Origin: Eubacteriaceae bacterium | GTDB taxonomy: Bacteria > Bacillota > Clostridia > Lachnospirales > Lachnospiraceae | Assembly (NCBI GenBank): GCA_902363805.1 | Contig: CABJBF010000001.1 | Span: forward strand, 248,001 to 312,000 | Reading direction: 5' to 3' | DNA length: 64,000 nt | In this document: piece after piece, positions 27,067 through 35,900 of the stretch | Layout of the letters: each line of letters opens with the position of its first letter | Numbering within the stretch: position 1 is the stretch's first letter | Notes under the pieces: generated by a model | Databases searched by the model: none | Told to the model about the DNA's origin: nothing | What the model saw: only the letters and a program-made list of their open reading frames with translations | Made by a program: the position numbers and the translations under genes

Positions 27067-27081
27067 AGTTTAAATAGTTAA

Positions 27082-27123
27082 CATAATGAACAAACATTAG
27101 CGTGTTAAAGTTTGTTTATTATG
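27082..27123 (+). terminator. Hairpin ending the metA transcript
   Basis: CATAATGAACAAAC pairs with GTTTGTTTATTATG (one G-T wobble) around a 14-nt loop. The T-rich 3' arm makes it a plausible terminator. Confidence 0.55.
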
Positions 27124-27194
27124 CCTATGACATTTTGTCGGTTAAAGGAGTATAATAAATACATAGCCGAAAAGAAAAGTCAGAGGTGAGATAA

Positions 27195-27689
27195 GTGTTT
27201 AAAATAGGAGAATATGTTGTACACGGCAGAAATGGGGTTTGTAAGATTGATGACATTACTAAGTTAGAGATATCGGGTGCCGACAAAGATAAGTTATATT
27301 ATGTTTTGGTACCAATGAAATCTGAACAGAGTAAAGTATTTTATCCTGTAGACAACAACAGGGTAACAATGAGATCAGTTATTTCGAAAGATCAGGCGGA
27401 AGATATTGTAAATGAGATTAAAAGTATTGAGCCGTTGTGGATTAACAATGAAAGACTTAGAGAGGCTAAATATAAAGAAGCAATTTCGTCATGTGATTGT
27501 GTTGAATGGATTAGAATTATTAAGACATTGCATATGCGCAATAAGGAAAGAGTTCAACAGGGAAAGAAAATTACATATGTTGACGACAGATATTTAAAAG
27601 AAGCAAAAGAAAATCTATATGAAGAATTTTCAATTGCTTTAGATATTGAAAAGGACAATGTGGAACAGTACATAACTGACCACCTATAA
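27195..27689 (+). CDS. CarD/CdnL-type RNA polymerase-binding regulator
   Basis: A 164-residue protein starting 'FKIGEYVVHGRNGVCKIDDI', the N-terminal Tudor-like RNA-polymerase-interacting domain shared by CarD, CdnL and TRCF. Then come 'YYVLVPMKSEQSKVFYPVDN', which is diagnostic, and a helical C-terminal half with the conserved acidic/aromatic pattern of the DNA-contacting bundle. Family members stabilise open promoter complexes or respond to stress; which genes it affects cannot be read here. Translation starts at GTG 27195, 5 bases after GAGGTGAG. A terminator follows immediately. Confidence 0.85.
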   Translation: MFKIGEYVVHGRNGVCKIDDITKLEISGADKDKLYYVLVPMKSEQSKVFYPVDNNRVTMRSVISKDQAEDIVNEIKSIEPLWINNERLREAKYKEAISSCDCVEWIRIIKTLHMRNKERVQQGKKITYVDDRYLKEAKENLYEEFSIALDIEKDNVEQYITDHL

Positions 27690-27722
27690 AAAAAGACCAT
27701 CATTTGATGGTCATTTTTTATT
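27690..27722. terminator. Bidirectional terminator between the CarD and DUF975 genes
   Basis: An AAAAAAGACCATCA/TGATGGTCATTTTTT stem serves the converging genes on both strands. Confidence 0.85.
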
Positions 27723-27752
27723 CTAAAAATATTAAAATTTTATAAGCATAAT

Positions 27753-28811
27753 CTATTCATCTAAATTATCATGGTTGTTGTAATCGTAGTCATTTGAACT
27801 ATTGTTATAATTTGAATTACTGTTGTTGTCATAACCTGAATTGTCGTTACCATTGCCATATTTATTATCATAGCCATTGCTATAGTTATTATCATCATAG
27901 CCACTACCATAGCCGGAGTTACCATTACTATAATCGTTGTCATAATTATAACTATTGTTATTGTAACTATTATTATTACCATAACCATTATTGGTATTAT
28001 AACTATTATAATTTGTTCCGTTATATCCATTATTAGGTTTTGAACATAAAGCTACATACAATTCCATGTCAGTATATGCCTGATATGGTGCCACATAGAA
28101 AAGACCGACAAGACCTAAAGTTAATGATGACAAAATATTCCAACCTATAAATGACAAATCAAGAACGAAGGCATTCCATTTTTCACCATCCATCATAGAG
28201 CGGCTTCTTGCAAATGCTTCATCTGTACTCATATATGGATTCTCAGCAAGTAAATAAGGAATCATACGATATTCATAGGATTTGATGATTCCGGGAAAGA
28301 CAAATAACAATGACCAGAAAAATGTGTAAAGCTGTTTTAAGAACATTGTTTTTGTAACATTTCCATATCCTTCTTTAAATGTAAATCCTACACTACCAAT
28401 ATTATAATTGTCTTCAGTTCTTGAACGAATAAACCAATGCTGGCACCCAACCTGCAAAGGATTAAATACAAAAACATTTAAAAGTATTGAAAGTAATCCA
28501 ACTATTAATATTATTAATGAGAGTCCTTGAAGTATTGTATTAACATTTACTCCTGGGAAAATGGAAGATATGTAATTCTTCATGTATGCTGACATATCTG
28601 AATATGATGAGTCAGGAATAGGAGAATCAGATAGTATATTATTAATATCTGAACTGCTATAATAATTATCAGAAGTTGCGTTAGAGAAACTGTTTCCAAA
28701 AGAAAAAGTTCCCAATGTAATTGATAAGATAACAGCGACAACAACTGATGGCCAATAGTTAGAATGAAATCTTTGCTTTGCAGCTGCTTTAAGTTCTATT
28801 CTGTTCCACAT
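27753..28811 (-). CDS. DUF975 membrane protein with Asn/Tyr/Gly-rich tail
   Basis: A 352-residue integral membrane protein. The N-terminus 'RIELKAAAKQRFHSNYWPSVVVAVIL' and the central 'GCQHWFIRSR', 'FLKQLYTFFWSLLFVFPGIIKSYEYRMIPYLLAENP' and 'DEAFARSRSMMDGEKW' are characteristic of the DUF975 family. About five hydrophobic segments lie before residue 260. The last ~85 residues are a low-complexity Asn/Gly/Tyr/Ser/Asp tail with no charged-basic content, likely disordered and cytoplasmic or exposed. GGAGATTATTTT precedes the ATG. The gene is oriented opposite to both neighbours. The biochemical role of the family is not established. Confidence 0.85.
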   Translation of the reverse strand: MWNRIELKAAAKQRFHSNYWPSVVVAVILSITLGTFSFGNSFSNATSDNYYSSSDINNILSDSPIPDSSYSDMSAYMKNYISSIFPGVNVNTILQGLSLIILIVGLLSILLNVFVFNPLQVGCQHWFIRSRTEDNYNIGSVGFTFKEGYGNVTKTMFLKQLYTFFWSLLFVFPGIIKSYEYRMIPYLLAENPYMSTDEAFARSRSMMDGEKWNAFVLDLSFIGWNILSSLTLGLVGLFYVAPYQAYTDMELYVALCSKPNNGYNGTNYNSYNTNNGYGNNNSYNNNSYNYDNDYSNGNSGYGSGYDDNNYSNGYDNKYGNGNDNSGYDNNSNSNYNNSSNDYDYNNHDNLDE

Positions 28812-28956
28812 AAAATAATCTCCTGCGAATGTATTTATAAAATTTAGTTACTGTGTTATTATAATACAAAACAAAAAAGAAATAAATAAAATAGCATTTT
28901 TTTTCGTATATATATATATGGATGCTTAATTTAAAACACAGGGAGGATATGTACAT

Positions 28957-29823
28957 ATGTATTGTAAACATTGTGGAACTCAATTGGCAGATTGGCAGAA
29001 GACATGCCATATATGTGGAACGCCGGTTGATTCAGATGCTAAGAAAACTTTTTTAGATGATATCGATTTCTCAGAAACAGAGGAACTATCGGATGCAATT
29101 AATGCGGATGAAGGCAAGACAAAAATCTTTAACGTAGAAGAAGATGATATATCTAAAACTCAGGATTTATCAGGCATGGCTGATACAAAGATTTTTGAAG
29201 AAAATAAAGCTATGGAATTTGAGGACATAGAACCTCAGGAAGTTGATGACTTTAATTTTAACACTACAGATTTTCAGTTTGATGATGAAGCGGAAAATGC
29301 TCAGAAGGAGAGAGCAGGAGTTATAGAAGACCTGTTTTACGGAGAAACTGACGATGATGGTATAGAAGAAGACGAATTAGAAATATTAAGAGAGAGCAAT
29401 AAGAATAAAAAGATGAGTATTATTGCATTAGCATTAGCAGTAGCAGCAATACTTATAGTTGTTCTTGTAATTATTCTTGCAAATAATCTGACAGGTGGAA
29501 ATAAAGATGCTAAAGAAACCGAAAATACCACTCAGGAGACAACAACACAAGAATATACAACAGAAGAATACACAACAAAAGCAACAGTTGTAACAACTTA
29601 CAAGAAGGAAACAACAACAGAAGAAAAGACTACAGAAAAGAAAACAAAGAAAGCTAAAGAAACAACAACGGCAGCACCAACAACAGTGGCGCCAACAACA
29701 GAGGCTCCTACAGTGGCACCAACAACAGTAGCGCCAACACAGGCGGCTACAGTAGCACCAACACAGGCAGCGGCACAGGATAATGATAATAATGCAGCAG
29801 ATTCTAATGATGGAGCAGAATAG
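28957..29823 (+). CDS. Zinc-ribbon membrane protein with Thr-rich extracellular tail
   Basis: A 288-residue protein that starts with a zinc ribbon (MYCKHCGTQLADWQKTCHICGTPV, two CxxC pairs). It continues with an acidic ~120-residue region and crosses the membrane once ('IIALALAVAAILIVVLVIILANN', ~152-175). It ends in a Thr/Lys/Ala/Pro-rich tail ('TTEEYTTKATVV', 'APTTVAPTTEAP') that looks wall-spanning. This single-pass zinc-ribbon layout is common in Lachnospiraceae, but I know no assigned function. GGGAGGATATGTAC precedes the ATG. pepD starts 36 bases after the stop, so cotranscription is possible. Confidence 0.75.
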   Translation: MYCKHCGTQLADWQKTCHICGTPVDSDAKKTFLDDIDFSETEELSDAINADEGKTKIFNVEEDDISKTQDLSGMADTKIFEENKAMEFEDIEPQEVDDFNFNTTDFQFDDEAENAQKERAGVIEDLFYGETDDDGIEEDELEILRESNKNKKMSIIALALAVAAILIVVLVIILANNLTGGNKDAKETENTTQETTTQEYTTEEYTTKATVVTTYKKETTTEEKTTEKKTKKAKETTTAAPTTVAPTTEAPTVAPTTVAPTQAATVAPTQAAAQDNDNNAADSNDGAE

Positions 29824-29859
29824 ATATAGAATTTTAACAACAGGAAAGGATGACATAAA

Positions 29860-31308
29860 ATGAAAGTATTAGAAAATTTACAACCGGCAAGTGTATTTAA
29901 ATATTTTGAAGAGATAACACAGATACCACATGGTTCAAAGAATGTAGAGAAGATAAGTAATTACCTTGTAGATTTCGCAAAGGAACATAATTTAAAGTAT
30001 ATTCAGGATGAAAGCAAAAATGTTATTATTTTTAAAGATGCATCAGAAGGATATGAAAATGCGGATACGGTAATCATTCAGGGACACATGGATATGGTTG
30101 CGGTTAAAGAAGCTGATTGCAACAAAGACATGGAAAAAGAAGGCTTAGATTTAGAGGTTAATGGAGATTACATTAGTGCAAAAGGAACATCTCTTGGCGG
30201 TGACGATGGTATTGCAGTGGCAATGGCTTTAGCCATTTTAGATGATGACAGCATTAAACATCCGGCAATTGAAGCAGTATTTACAGTAGATGAAGAAATT
30301 GGAATGTTGGGTGCAGCAGCACTTGATACATCAGTTTTAAAAGGAAAGATTTTATTAAATGCTGATTCAGAGGATGAAAGAGTATTTACGGTAAGTTGTG
30401 CAGGTGGTGGAACAGTAGAATGCAAAGTTCCATTTCAGCATGAACCTGTAAACGGACAGATATTTGAAATAAAGCTTGATCAATTTACAGGAGGACATTC
30501 AGGGGCAGAAATTCATTTAGGAAGAGCTAATGCAAATGTTGCTATTGGAAGAATCTTATTAAATCTTGTTCAAAATATGGATATAAGAATTATTTCAATT
30601 AATGGTGGAGAGAAAGACAATGCAATTGCCAAATTAAGTGAAGCTGCAATTGCCGTATTACCTGAAAACGTTGATAAAGTAAAACAGATAGTAGAAGAAA
30701 CATTTGAAGAGATAAAGGATGAATACAAGCATACAGACCCTGATATGAGACTTACAACTAATGTTCTTCCAAGTCAGGTACTTGATGTTGCAACAGTTCC
30801 AACTACAATTAGAGCAATTATGACTTTAGTTAATATGCCACATGGTGTACAGAAAATGAGCCATGATGTAGAGGGATTAGTTCAGACATCACTTAATTTA
30901 GGCGTGTTAAGAACAAATAAAGATGACATAATATTTACTTATTCAGTAAGAAGTTCAAAAGATTCAGAAAAGAAATATTTAATAGAAAAAATTCGCTCAT
31001 TAGCGGATTTACTTGGAGAAGAAATAAGCATAAGCGGAGAATATCCGGCATGGGAATATGTTGAAAATTCTAAAGTGCGCGATATTATGGTAGATGTATA
31101 TAAGGAAATTTACGGTAAAGAACCTATAGTTGAAGGAATTCATGCAGGACTTGAGTGTGGAATCTTTTCATCAAAATTAGAAGGACTTGATTGTATTTCA
31201 TTTGGACCGCAGATGCATGATATTCATACGACAAAAGAAGTGTTATCTATAGCATCAACAGAAAGAACATGGAAATTATTGTTAAAAACTTTAGAGAGAC
31301 TTAAATAA
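29860..31308 (+). CDS. pepD: Aminoacyl-histidine dipeptidase (PepD, M20 family)
   Basis: A cytoplasmic zinc dipeptidase of the Xaa-His type (482 residues, normal length). Metal and catalytic motifs are visible: 'IIQGHMDMVA' (His, and the Asp two residues on), 'SLGGDDGIAVAMALA' (bridging Asp), 'VDEEIGMLGAA' (Glu-Glu), 'LNADSEDE' (Asp) and the late 'EGIHAGLECG' (His). The lid domain begins around 'GGHSGAEIHLGRANA'. GGAAAGGATGACATAAA gives the ribosome binding site. It is followed by a terminator, so it ends the short run that starts with the zinc-ribbon gene. Confidence 0.93.
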   Translation: MKVLENLQPASVFKYFEEITQIPHGSKNVEKISNYLVDFAKEHNLKYIQDESKNVIIFKDASEGYENADTVIIQGHMDMVAVKEADCNKDMEKEGLDLEVNGDYISAKGTSLGGDDGIAVAMALAILDDDSIKHPAIEAVFTVDEEIGMLGAAALDTSVLKGKILLNADSEDERVFTVSCAGGGTVECKVPFQHEPVNGQIFEIKLDQFTGGHSGAEIHLGRANANVAIGRILLNLVQNMDIRIISINGGEKDNAIAKLSEAAIAVLPENVDKVKQIVEETFEEIKDEYKHTDPDMRLTTNVLPSQVLDVATVPTTIRAIMTLVNMPHGVQKMSHDVEGLVQTSLNLGVLRTNKDDIIFTYSVRSSKDSEKKYLIEKIRSLADLLGEEISISGEYPAWEYVENSKVRDIMVDVYKEIYGKEPIVEGIHAGLECGIFSSKLEGLDCISFGPQMHDIHTTKEVLSIASTERTWKLLLKTLERLK

Positions 31309-31318
31309 ATGATAATAG

Positions 31319-31378
31319 AGAAACTCTTGCATTAGGATTTAATTTTTTGAAATTAAGTCAAAGCGAGAGTTTCTTGTG
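31319..31378 (+). terminator. Intrinsic terminator after pepD
   Basis: AGAAACTCTTGC pairs with GCGAGAGTTTCT. The loop contains a second TTAATTT/AAATTAA hairpin, and TTGTGTTT follows. Confidence 0.75.
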
Positions 31379-31413
31379 TTTATATAAGAAGAGAAAGATT
31401 TGGAGATACAGAT

Positions 31414-33297
31414 ATGAGCGAAAAAAGATATTTACAGTTACTTTCAGAAAAATACCCAACGATACAGTCTGTGTGTACAGAAATTATAAATTTAAATGCA
31501 ATATTAAATCTTCCAAAAGGAACAGAACATTTTATGAGTGATTTGCATGGAGAGTATGAAGCTTTTTGTCATTTGTTAAATAACTGTGCAGGTGAAGTAA
31601 GAGACAAAGTAGACAGAATGTTTAGTGACATTATGACGAAGGAAGAACGAAAAGAGATATGTACATTAATCTATTATCCGAAAGAAAAAATGAATTTGCT
31701 TAGGCAGGAAGACAAACTGACGGACGGTTGGTATAGGGATAATTTGAAAAAACTTATTAATATAGCAAAGAAATTTTCATCAAAGTATACACGTTCTAAA
31801 GTGAGAAAAGCCATGCCTCAGGACTATAGATATATTATTGATGAACTTTTACATATGCAGGAAGATGAAGACAATAATCAGATTGTTTATCATGAAAAAA
31901 TATTAGACACAATTATTAGTATAAAAAATGCAGAGGAATTTATAGAAGCATTATCGACCCTGATAAAGCGTCTTGCGGTAGACCATTTGCATATAGTGGG
32001 GGATGTATTTGACAGAGGAGAACATCCTGATGATATTCTTGATTTGCTGATGGAACACCATTCAATAGATATACAGTGGGGAAATCATGATATTTTGTGG
32101 ATGGGAGCAACAGCCGGAAGTGATGCGTGTATTGCCACGACAATAAGAAATAATATTCAGTATAATAATATGCAAATGCTTGAAAACGGATATGGAATAA
32201 GTCTTAGAACTTTAACGCTTTTTGCAGAAAGATTATACCCGGATATGGAACCTATGAAAGCAGCATTAAAAGCAATTTCAGTCATTTTATTTAAATTAGA
32301 AGGACAGATTATTTCAAGACATCCCGAATATAATATGGATGATAGAAGACTTTTACATAAAATAAATTATGAAAATGGAACTATTGAAATTGAAGGAAAA
32401 ACATATGAGATGAATGATGTTAATTTTCCAACAGTTGATAGAGAAAATCCGTACGAATTATCATCAGAAGAAAAGCAACTCGTGAAAGAACTTCGAAGAA
32501 TGTATGTTAATAACAAACGTTTAAAACAACATATAGAATTCTTATATGCAAAAGGAAGTATGTATTGTTGTTTCAATAATAATTTGTTATATCATGGCTG
32601 CGTTCCTTTGGATGAGGATGGAAATTTTGCTGTTATTAAATTAAATGACAAGAATTATAAAGGAAAAGATTATCTTGATTATGCTGATAAAATGGCGAGA
32701 AAAGCTTATTTTAATAAGAATAATCAGGATGAACTTGATTTTATGTGGTATTTGTGGTGCGGTGAAAAATCTCCGCTATCAGGAAGAAGAATAAAGACAT
32801 TTGAAAGAACTTTTATTGATGATAAAAATGCATGGAATGAACCTAAGAATCCATATTATGATTTTTATAAAGATGAAAAAACATGTAATATGATTCTTCA
32901 TGATTTTGATATGTATTCACCAATGTCTCATATAATTAACGGCCATACGCCAATCAGGGTAACAAAAGGAGAAAAGCCGGTTCATGCAAATGGCAAACTT
33001 ATAATAATTGATGGCGGATTCTGCAAAGCATATCATGATACTACAGGTATTGCAGGATATACATTAATTTATAATTCCCACAGCATGAGACTTATGTCAC
33101 ATCAGCCATTTGAAAGTATTGAAACGGCACTTGAAGAAAATAAAGATATTGAATCAACTGCAGATAGAATAGAGACTATAGATAAACGAGTTATGGTTAG
33201 AGACAGTGATATAGGAAAAAATATTAAGAAGCAAATAAAAGAACTTGAGGAATTACTCGAGGGTTATAGACAAGGTGAAATAAAGGAAAGAGTATAA
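31414..33297 (+). CDS. fbp: Fructose-1,6-bisphosphatase, class III
   Basis: The gluconeogenic phosphatase converting fructose-1,6-bisphosphate to fructose-6-phosphate. At 627 residues it has the length of the Firmicute class III (Fbp_2) enzymes. These use a metallophosphatase core with visible motifs 'FMSDLHGEYEAF', 'HIVGDVFDRGEHPDD', 'QWGNHDILWMGA', 'INGHTPIRVTKGEKPV' and 'IIDGGFCKAYHDTTGIAGYTL'. A GGAGATACAGAT site precedes the ATG. It is apparently monocistronic between two terminator or promoter regions. Confidence 0.95.
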   Translation: MSEKRYLQLLSEKYPTIQSVCTEIINLNAILNLPKGTEHFMSDLHGEYEAFCHLLNNCAGEVRDKVDRMFSDIMTKEERKEICTLIYYPKEKMNLLRQEDKLTDGWYRDNLKKLINIAKKFSSKYTRSKVRKAMPQDYRYIIDELLHMQEDEDNNQIVYHEKILDTIISIKNAEEFIEALSTLIKRLAVDHLHIVGDVFDRGEHPDDILDLLMEHHSIDIQWGNHDILWMGATAGSDACIATTIRNNIQYNNMQMLENGYGISLRTLTLFAERLYPDMEPMKAALKAISVILFKLEGQIISRHPEYNMDDRRLLHKINYENGTIEIEGKTYEMNDVNFPTVDRENPYELSSEEKQLVKELRRMYVNNKRLKQHIEFLYAKGSMYCCFNNNLLYHGCVPLDEDGNFAVIKLNDKNYKGKDYLDYADKMARKAYFNKNNQDELDFMWYLWCGEKSPLSGRRIKTFERTFIDDKNAWNEPKNPYYDFYKDEKTCNMILHDFDMYSPMSHIINGHTPIRVTKGEKPVHANGKLIIIDGGFCKAYHDTTGIAGYTLIYNSHSMRLMSHQPFESIETALEENKDIESTADRIETIDKRVMVRDSDIGKNIKKQIKELEELLEGYRQGEIKERV

Positions 33298-33396
33298 CTG
33301 TATAACAGCCCTTTAAAATATAATCAGGTTAAAGAATATAGTCGGATTTGAAGCTAGATTAAATTAAGAGTACAACTTGAAAAGAGCCATCACTTG

Positions 33397-33513
33397 TTCT
33401 GAACTGACATATGAGTTAACAACTGATTTGACAACTGACAAGACAGATGATATAATGCCACCTAATGAAAACACGAAAGGAAAATACTGGTTCTATAAAA
33501 CATAATGGCGAAT
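33397..33513 (+). promoter_or_regulatory. nad operon promoter and possible NiaR operator region
   Basis: A perfect -35 TTGACA (33428-33433) and -10 TATAAT (33451-33456) have a 17-base spacer. AACTGA occurs three times around it (near 33402, 33421 and 33434), and CTGAACTGA (33399-33407) is matched in inverse by TCAGTTCAG near 33505-33513. Repeated sites over a consensus promoter suit repression, presumably by the NiaR protein encoded in this cluster (inference). Confidence 0.65.
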
Positions 33514-33529
33514 CAGTTCAGGTGGCAAA

Positions 33530-34438
33530 ATGGAAAATATGATAGCACGTATTGAACAGTTAAAGCAGGAGAAAGATGTTGCAATAGTAGCACATTACTA
33601 TGTAGATGGACAGGTGCAGGATATCGCAGACTATGTAGGAGATTCATTTGCATTAAGTAAGATTGCAACAATAGTTCCACAGAAGAATATTTTGTTCTGT
33701 GGTGTACTTTTTATGGGAGAAAGTGCTAAGACATTAAATCCTAAGAAAACAGTTATGATGCCGGACTTATCAGCAGATTGTCCTATGGCTCATATGGTTA
33801 CAGTAGAAGATATATTAAATGTAAAAGAAAAGTATCCTGATGTTGCGGTTGTATGTTATGTAAACTCAACAGCAGAAATAAAAGCATATTCAGATGTATG
33901 TGTAACTTCATCAAATGCAGTAAGAGTTGTAAAGGCATTACCAAATAAAGACATATTCTTTGTTCCTGATAACAATTTAGCGCATTTTGTAGCAAAACAG
34001 ACACCGGACAAGAACTTTATATTCAACGATGGATATTGTCATGTACATAAAAAAATAACAACACAGCATATTGCAGACGCAAAGAAAAGACATCCCGGAG
34101 TTAAAGTCTTAACACATCCGGAATGTACAGAAGATGTATTAGCTGTTTCAGACTTTATAGGAAGTACAGCTGAAATTATTGACTATGCAACAAAGTGTGA
34201 AGATGAAGAATTTTTAATTGCCACCGAAATCGGAGTATTTCATGAACTTCAGAAAAGAAATCCGGATAAGAAATTCTATCCGGTTAAGGATTCACAGATT
34301 TGTCCAAATATGAAAAAGATTACACTTGAAAAAGTGTTAAACGTATTAGAAACATTTGATAATCAGGTTGAATTACATGAAGAGATAAGACAGAAGGCTA
34401 ATTATCCATTATCAAGAATGCTTGAATTAGCAAAATAA
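33530..34438 (+). CDS. nadA: Quinolinate synthase A
   Basis: It condenses iminoaspartate with dihydroxyacetone phosphate to quinolinate, using a [4Fe-4S] cluster. The 302-residue protein has the NadA triplicated fold motifs: 'AIVAHYYVDGQVQDIADYVGDSFALS', 'FCGVLFMGESAKTLNP' (cluster Cys), 'DCPMAHM', 'VTSSNAV', 'HPECTEDV' (Cys) and 'DSQICPNMKK' (Cys). AGGTGG lies 4 bases before the chosen ATG. It is the first gene of nadA-nadB-nadC-niaR, all in the same direction. Confidence 0.95.
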   Translation: MENMIARIEQLKQEKDVAIVAHYYVDGQVQDIADYVGDSFALSKIATIVPQKNILFCGVLFMGESAKTLNPKKTVMMPDLSADCPMAHMVTVEDILNVKEKYPDVAVVCYVNSTAEIKAYSDVCVTSSNAVRVVKALPNKDIFFVPDNNLAHFVAKQTPDKNFIFNDGYCHVHKKITTQHIADAKKRHPGVKVLTHPECTEDVLAVSDFIGSTAEIIDYATKCEDEEFLIATEIGVFHELQKRNPDKKFYPVKDSQICPNMKKITLEKVLNVLETFDNQVELHEEIRQKANYPLSRMLELAK

Positions 34439-34532
34439 AGATTAGAATTCGTTAATAAGAAATTAAAATATACAGATTAAATATAATTTAGTTTTTTAGA
34501 ATAGAAAATCTCTTTATAGAAAGTGAAGTAAA

Positions 34533-35831
34533 ATGAAAACAGATATAGTAATTGTTGGAAGTGGATGCTCAGGACTTTATTGTGCATATAATCTTCCAAG
34601 AGATAAAGAAATATTAATAATTACAAAAGATATAGTTGAGCATAGTGATTCATATTTAGCACAGGGTGGAATGTGCATGTTGACAGATGAAGAAGATTAT
34701 GACAGTTATTTCTATGATACAATGAGAGCCGGACATTTTGAAAATGATACAGCTGCAGTAGAAACAATGATAAAATCTTCACCGGATATAGTAACAGATT
34801 TGGTTGAATTTGGAGCAGATTTTCATAGAGAAGAGGATGGCTCATTAAGTTATACAAGAGAGGGTGCACATTCAAGAAACAGAATAATATTTCATGAAGA
34901 TGTAACCGGAAAAGAAATTACAAGTCATATTTATGAAAGAGTTAAACAACTGCCAAATGTTACAATAAAAGAACATTGGACAATGGTGGACATTCTATGT
35001 GAAGATAATGTATGTTATGGTGTGGTGGTAAAGAAAGATGACGGCACACTTGATACAATAACGGCTAATTATACAGTATTAGCAAGTGGTGGAATTGGTG
35101 GAATTTACAGATATTCTACAAATTACAGACATTTGACAGGAGATGCAATTGCACTCGCTTTGAAACACGGAATTGAACTTAAGAATACAAATTATGTTCA
35201 GATTCATCCTACAACATTTTACACTGAGAATGAGACAGATAGAAGTTTTCTTATTTCAGAATCAGTAAGAGGAGAAGGGGCAGTTCTTTTGGATAAAAAA
35301 ATGGAAAGATTTACAGATGAACTGCAACCAAGAGACGTTGTTACCAGAGAAATAAGAAAACAAATGAAAAAGGACGGAACTGATTTTGTGTGGCTGTCTA
35401 TGAAACCAATTGACAGAGAACAGTTAGAAAGCCATTTTCCAAATATAGTAAAACATTGTAGAGAATATGGCTATAACGTGCCTGATGACTGCATTCCAGT
35501 AGTACCGGCACAACACTATTTTATGGGTGGCATAAAAGTAAATCTTGAAAGTAAGACATCAATGGACCAGCTTTATGCAGTAGGAGAAACTGCATGTAAT
35601 GGGGTTCATGGAAAGAACAGACTTGCAAGTAATTCGTTATTAGAAAGTCTTGTATTTGCGAAAAGAGCAGCAATCCAGATGGGAGAACAGTATAATACTA
35701 CAAAACAGAAGGAATTTGAAAACATAGATATAACAAAATACCAGGATGGAGATGCCATTGCAAAAGAGTACAAAAAACTTGTTTTAGATGAAATAGACAG
35801 ATTAAATAATGAAGCACAACAGGCAGTTTAA
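34533..35831 (+). CDS. nadB: L-aspartate oxidase, short form
   Basis: A flavoprotein that oxidises L-aspartate to iminoaspartate for NadA. The FAD-binding 'DIVIVGSGCSGLYCAYNLP' opens the protein. 'YLAQGGMCM', 'EGAHSRNRIIFHEDVTG', 'HPTTFY', 'SESVRGEGAVLLD', 'PRDVVTREI' and 'AVGETACNGVHGKNRLASNSLLESLVFAKRAA' are family signatures. At 432 residues it is about 100 shorter than the well-known enzymes because the C-terminal helical domain of the succinate-dehydrogenase-type fold is nearly absent. The catalytic regions are intact. The ribosome binding site is GAAAGTGAAG, weaker than elsewhere. Confidence 0.93.
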   Translation: MKTDIVIVGSGCSGLYCAYNLPRDKEILIITKDIVEHSDSYLAQGGMCMLTDEEDYDSYFYDTMRAGHFENDTAAVETMIKSSPDIVTDLVEFGADFHREEDGSLSYTREGAHSRNRIIFHEDVTGKEITSHIYERVKQLPNVTIKEHWTMVDILCEDNVCYGVVVKKDDGTLDTITANYTVLASGGIGGIYRYSTNYRHLTGDAIALALKHGIELKNTNYVQIHPTTFYTENETDRSFLISESVRGEGAVLLDKKMERFTDELQPRDVVTREIRKQMKKDGTDFVWLSMKPIDREQLESHFPNIVKHCREYGYNVPDDCIPVVPAQHYFMGGIKVNLESKTSMDQLYAVGETACNGVHGKNRLASNSLLESLVFAKRAAIQMGEQYNTTKQKEFENIDITKYQDGDAIAKEYKKLVLDEIDRLNNEAQQAV

Positions 35832-35900
35832 ATAAATAAGTTAAACAATTAGATTAAATGATAGATATAAAGTGAAAGATTAAACAGTGAGGTATTATAA

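Noticed and set aside
27761..28036. Ile/Met-rich minus-strand and Tyr/Cys/His-rich plus-strand ORFs
   Set aside because: Both are other-frame readings of the repetitive Asn/Gly/Tyr tail of the DUF975 gene.
29434..29856. A 140-codon Cys-rich minus-strand ORF
   Set aside because: It is the antisense shadow of the Thr-rich and transmembrane codons of the zinc-ribbon gene; the Cys come from reading ACA repeats backward.
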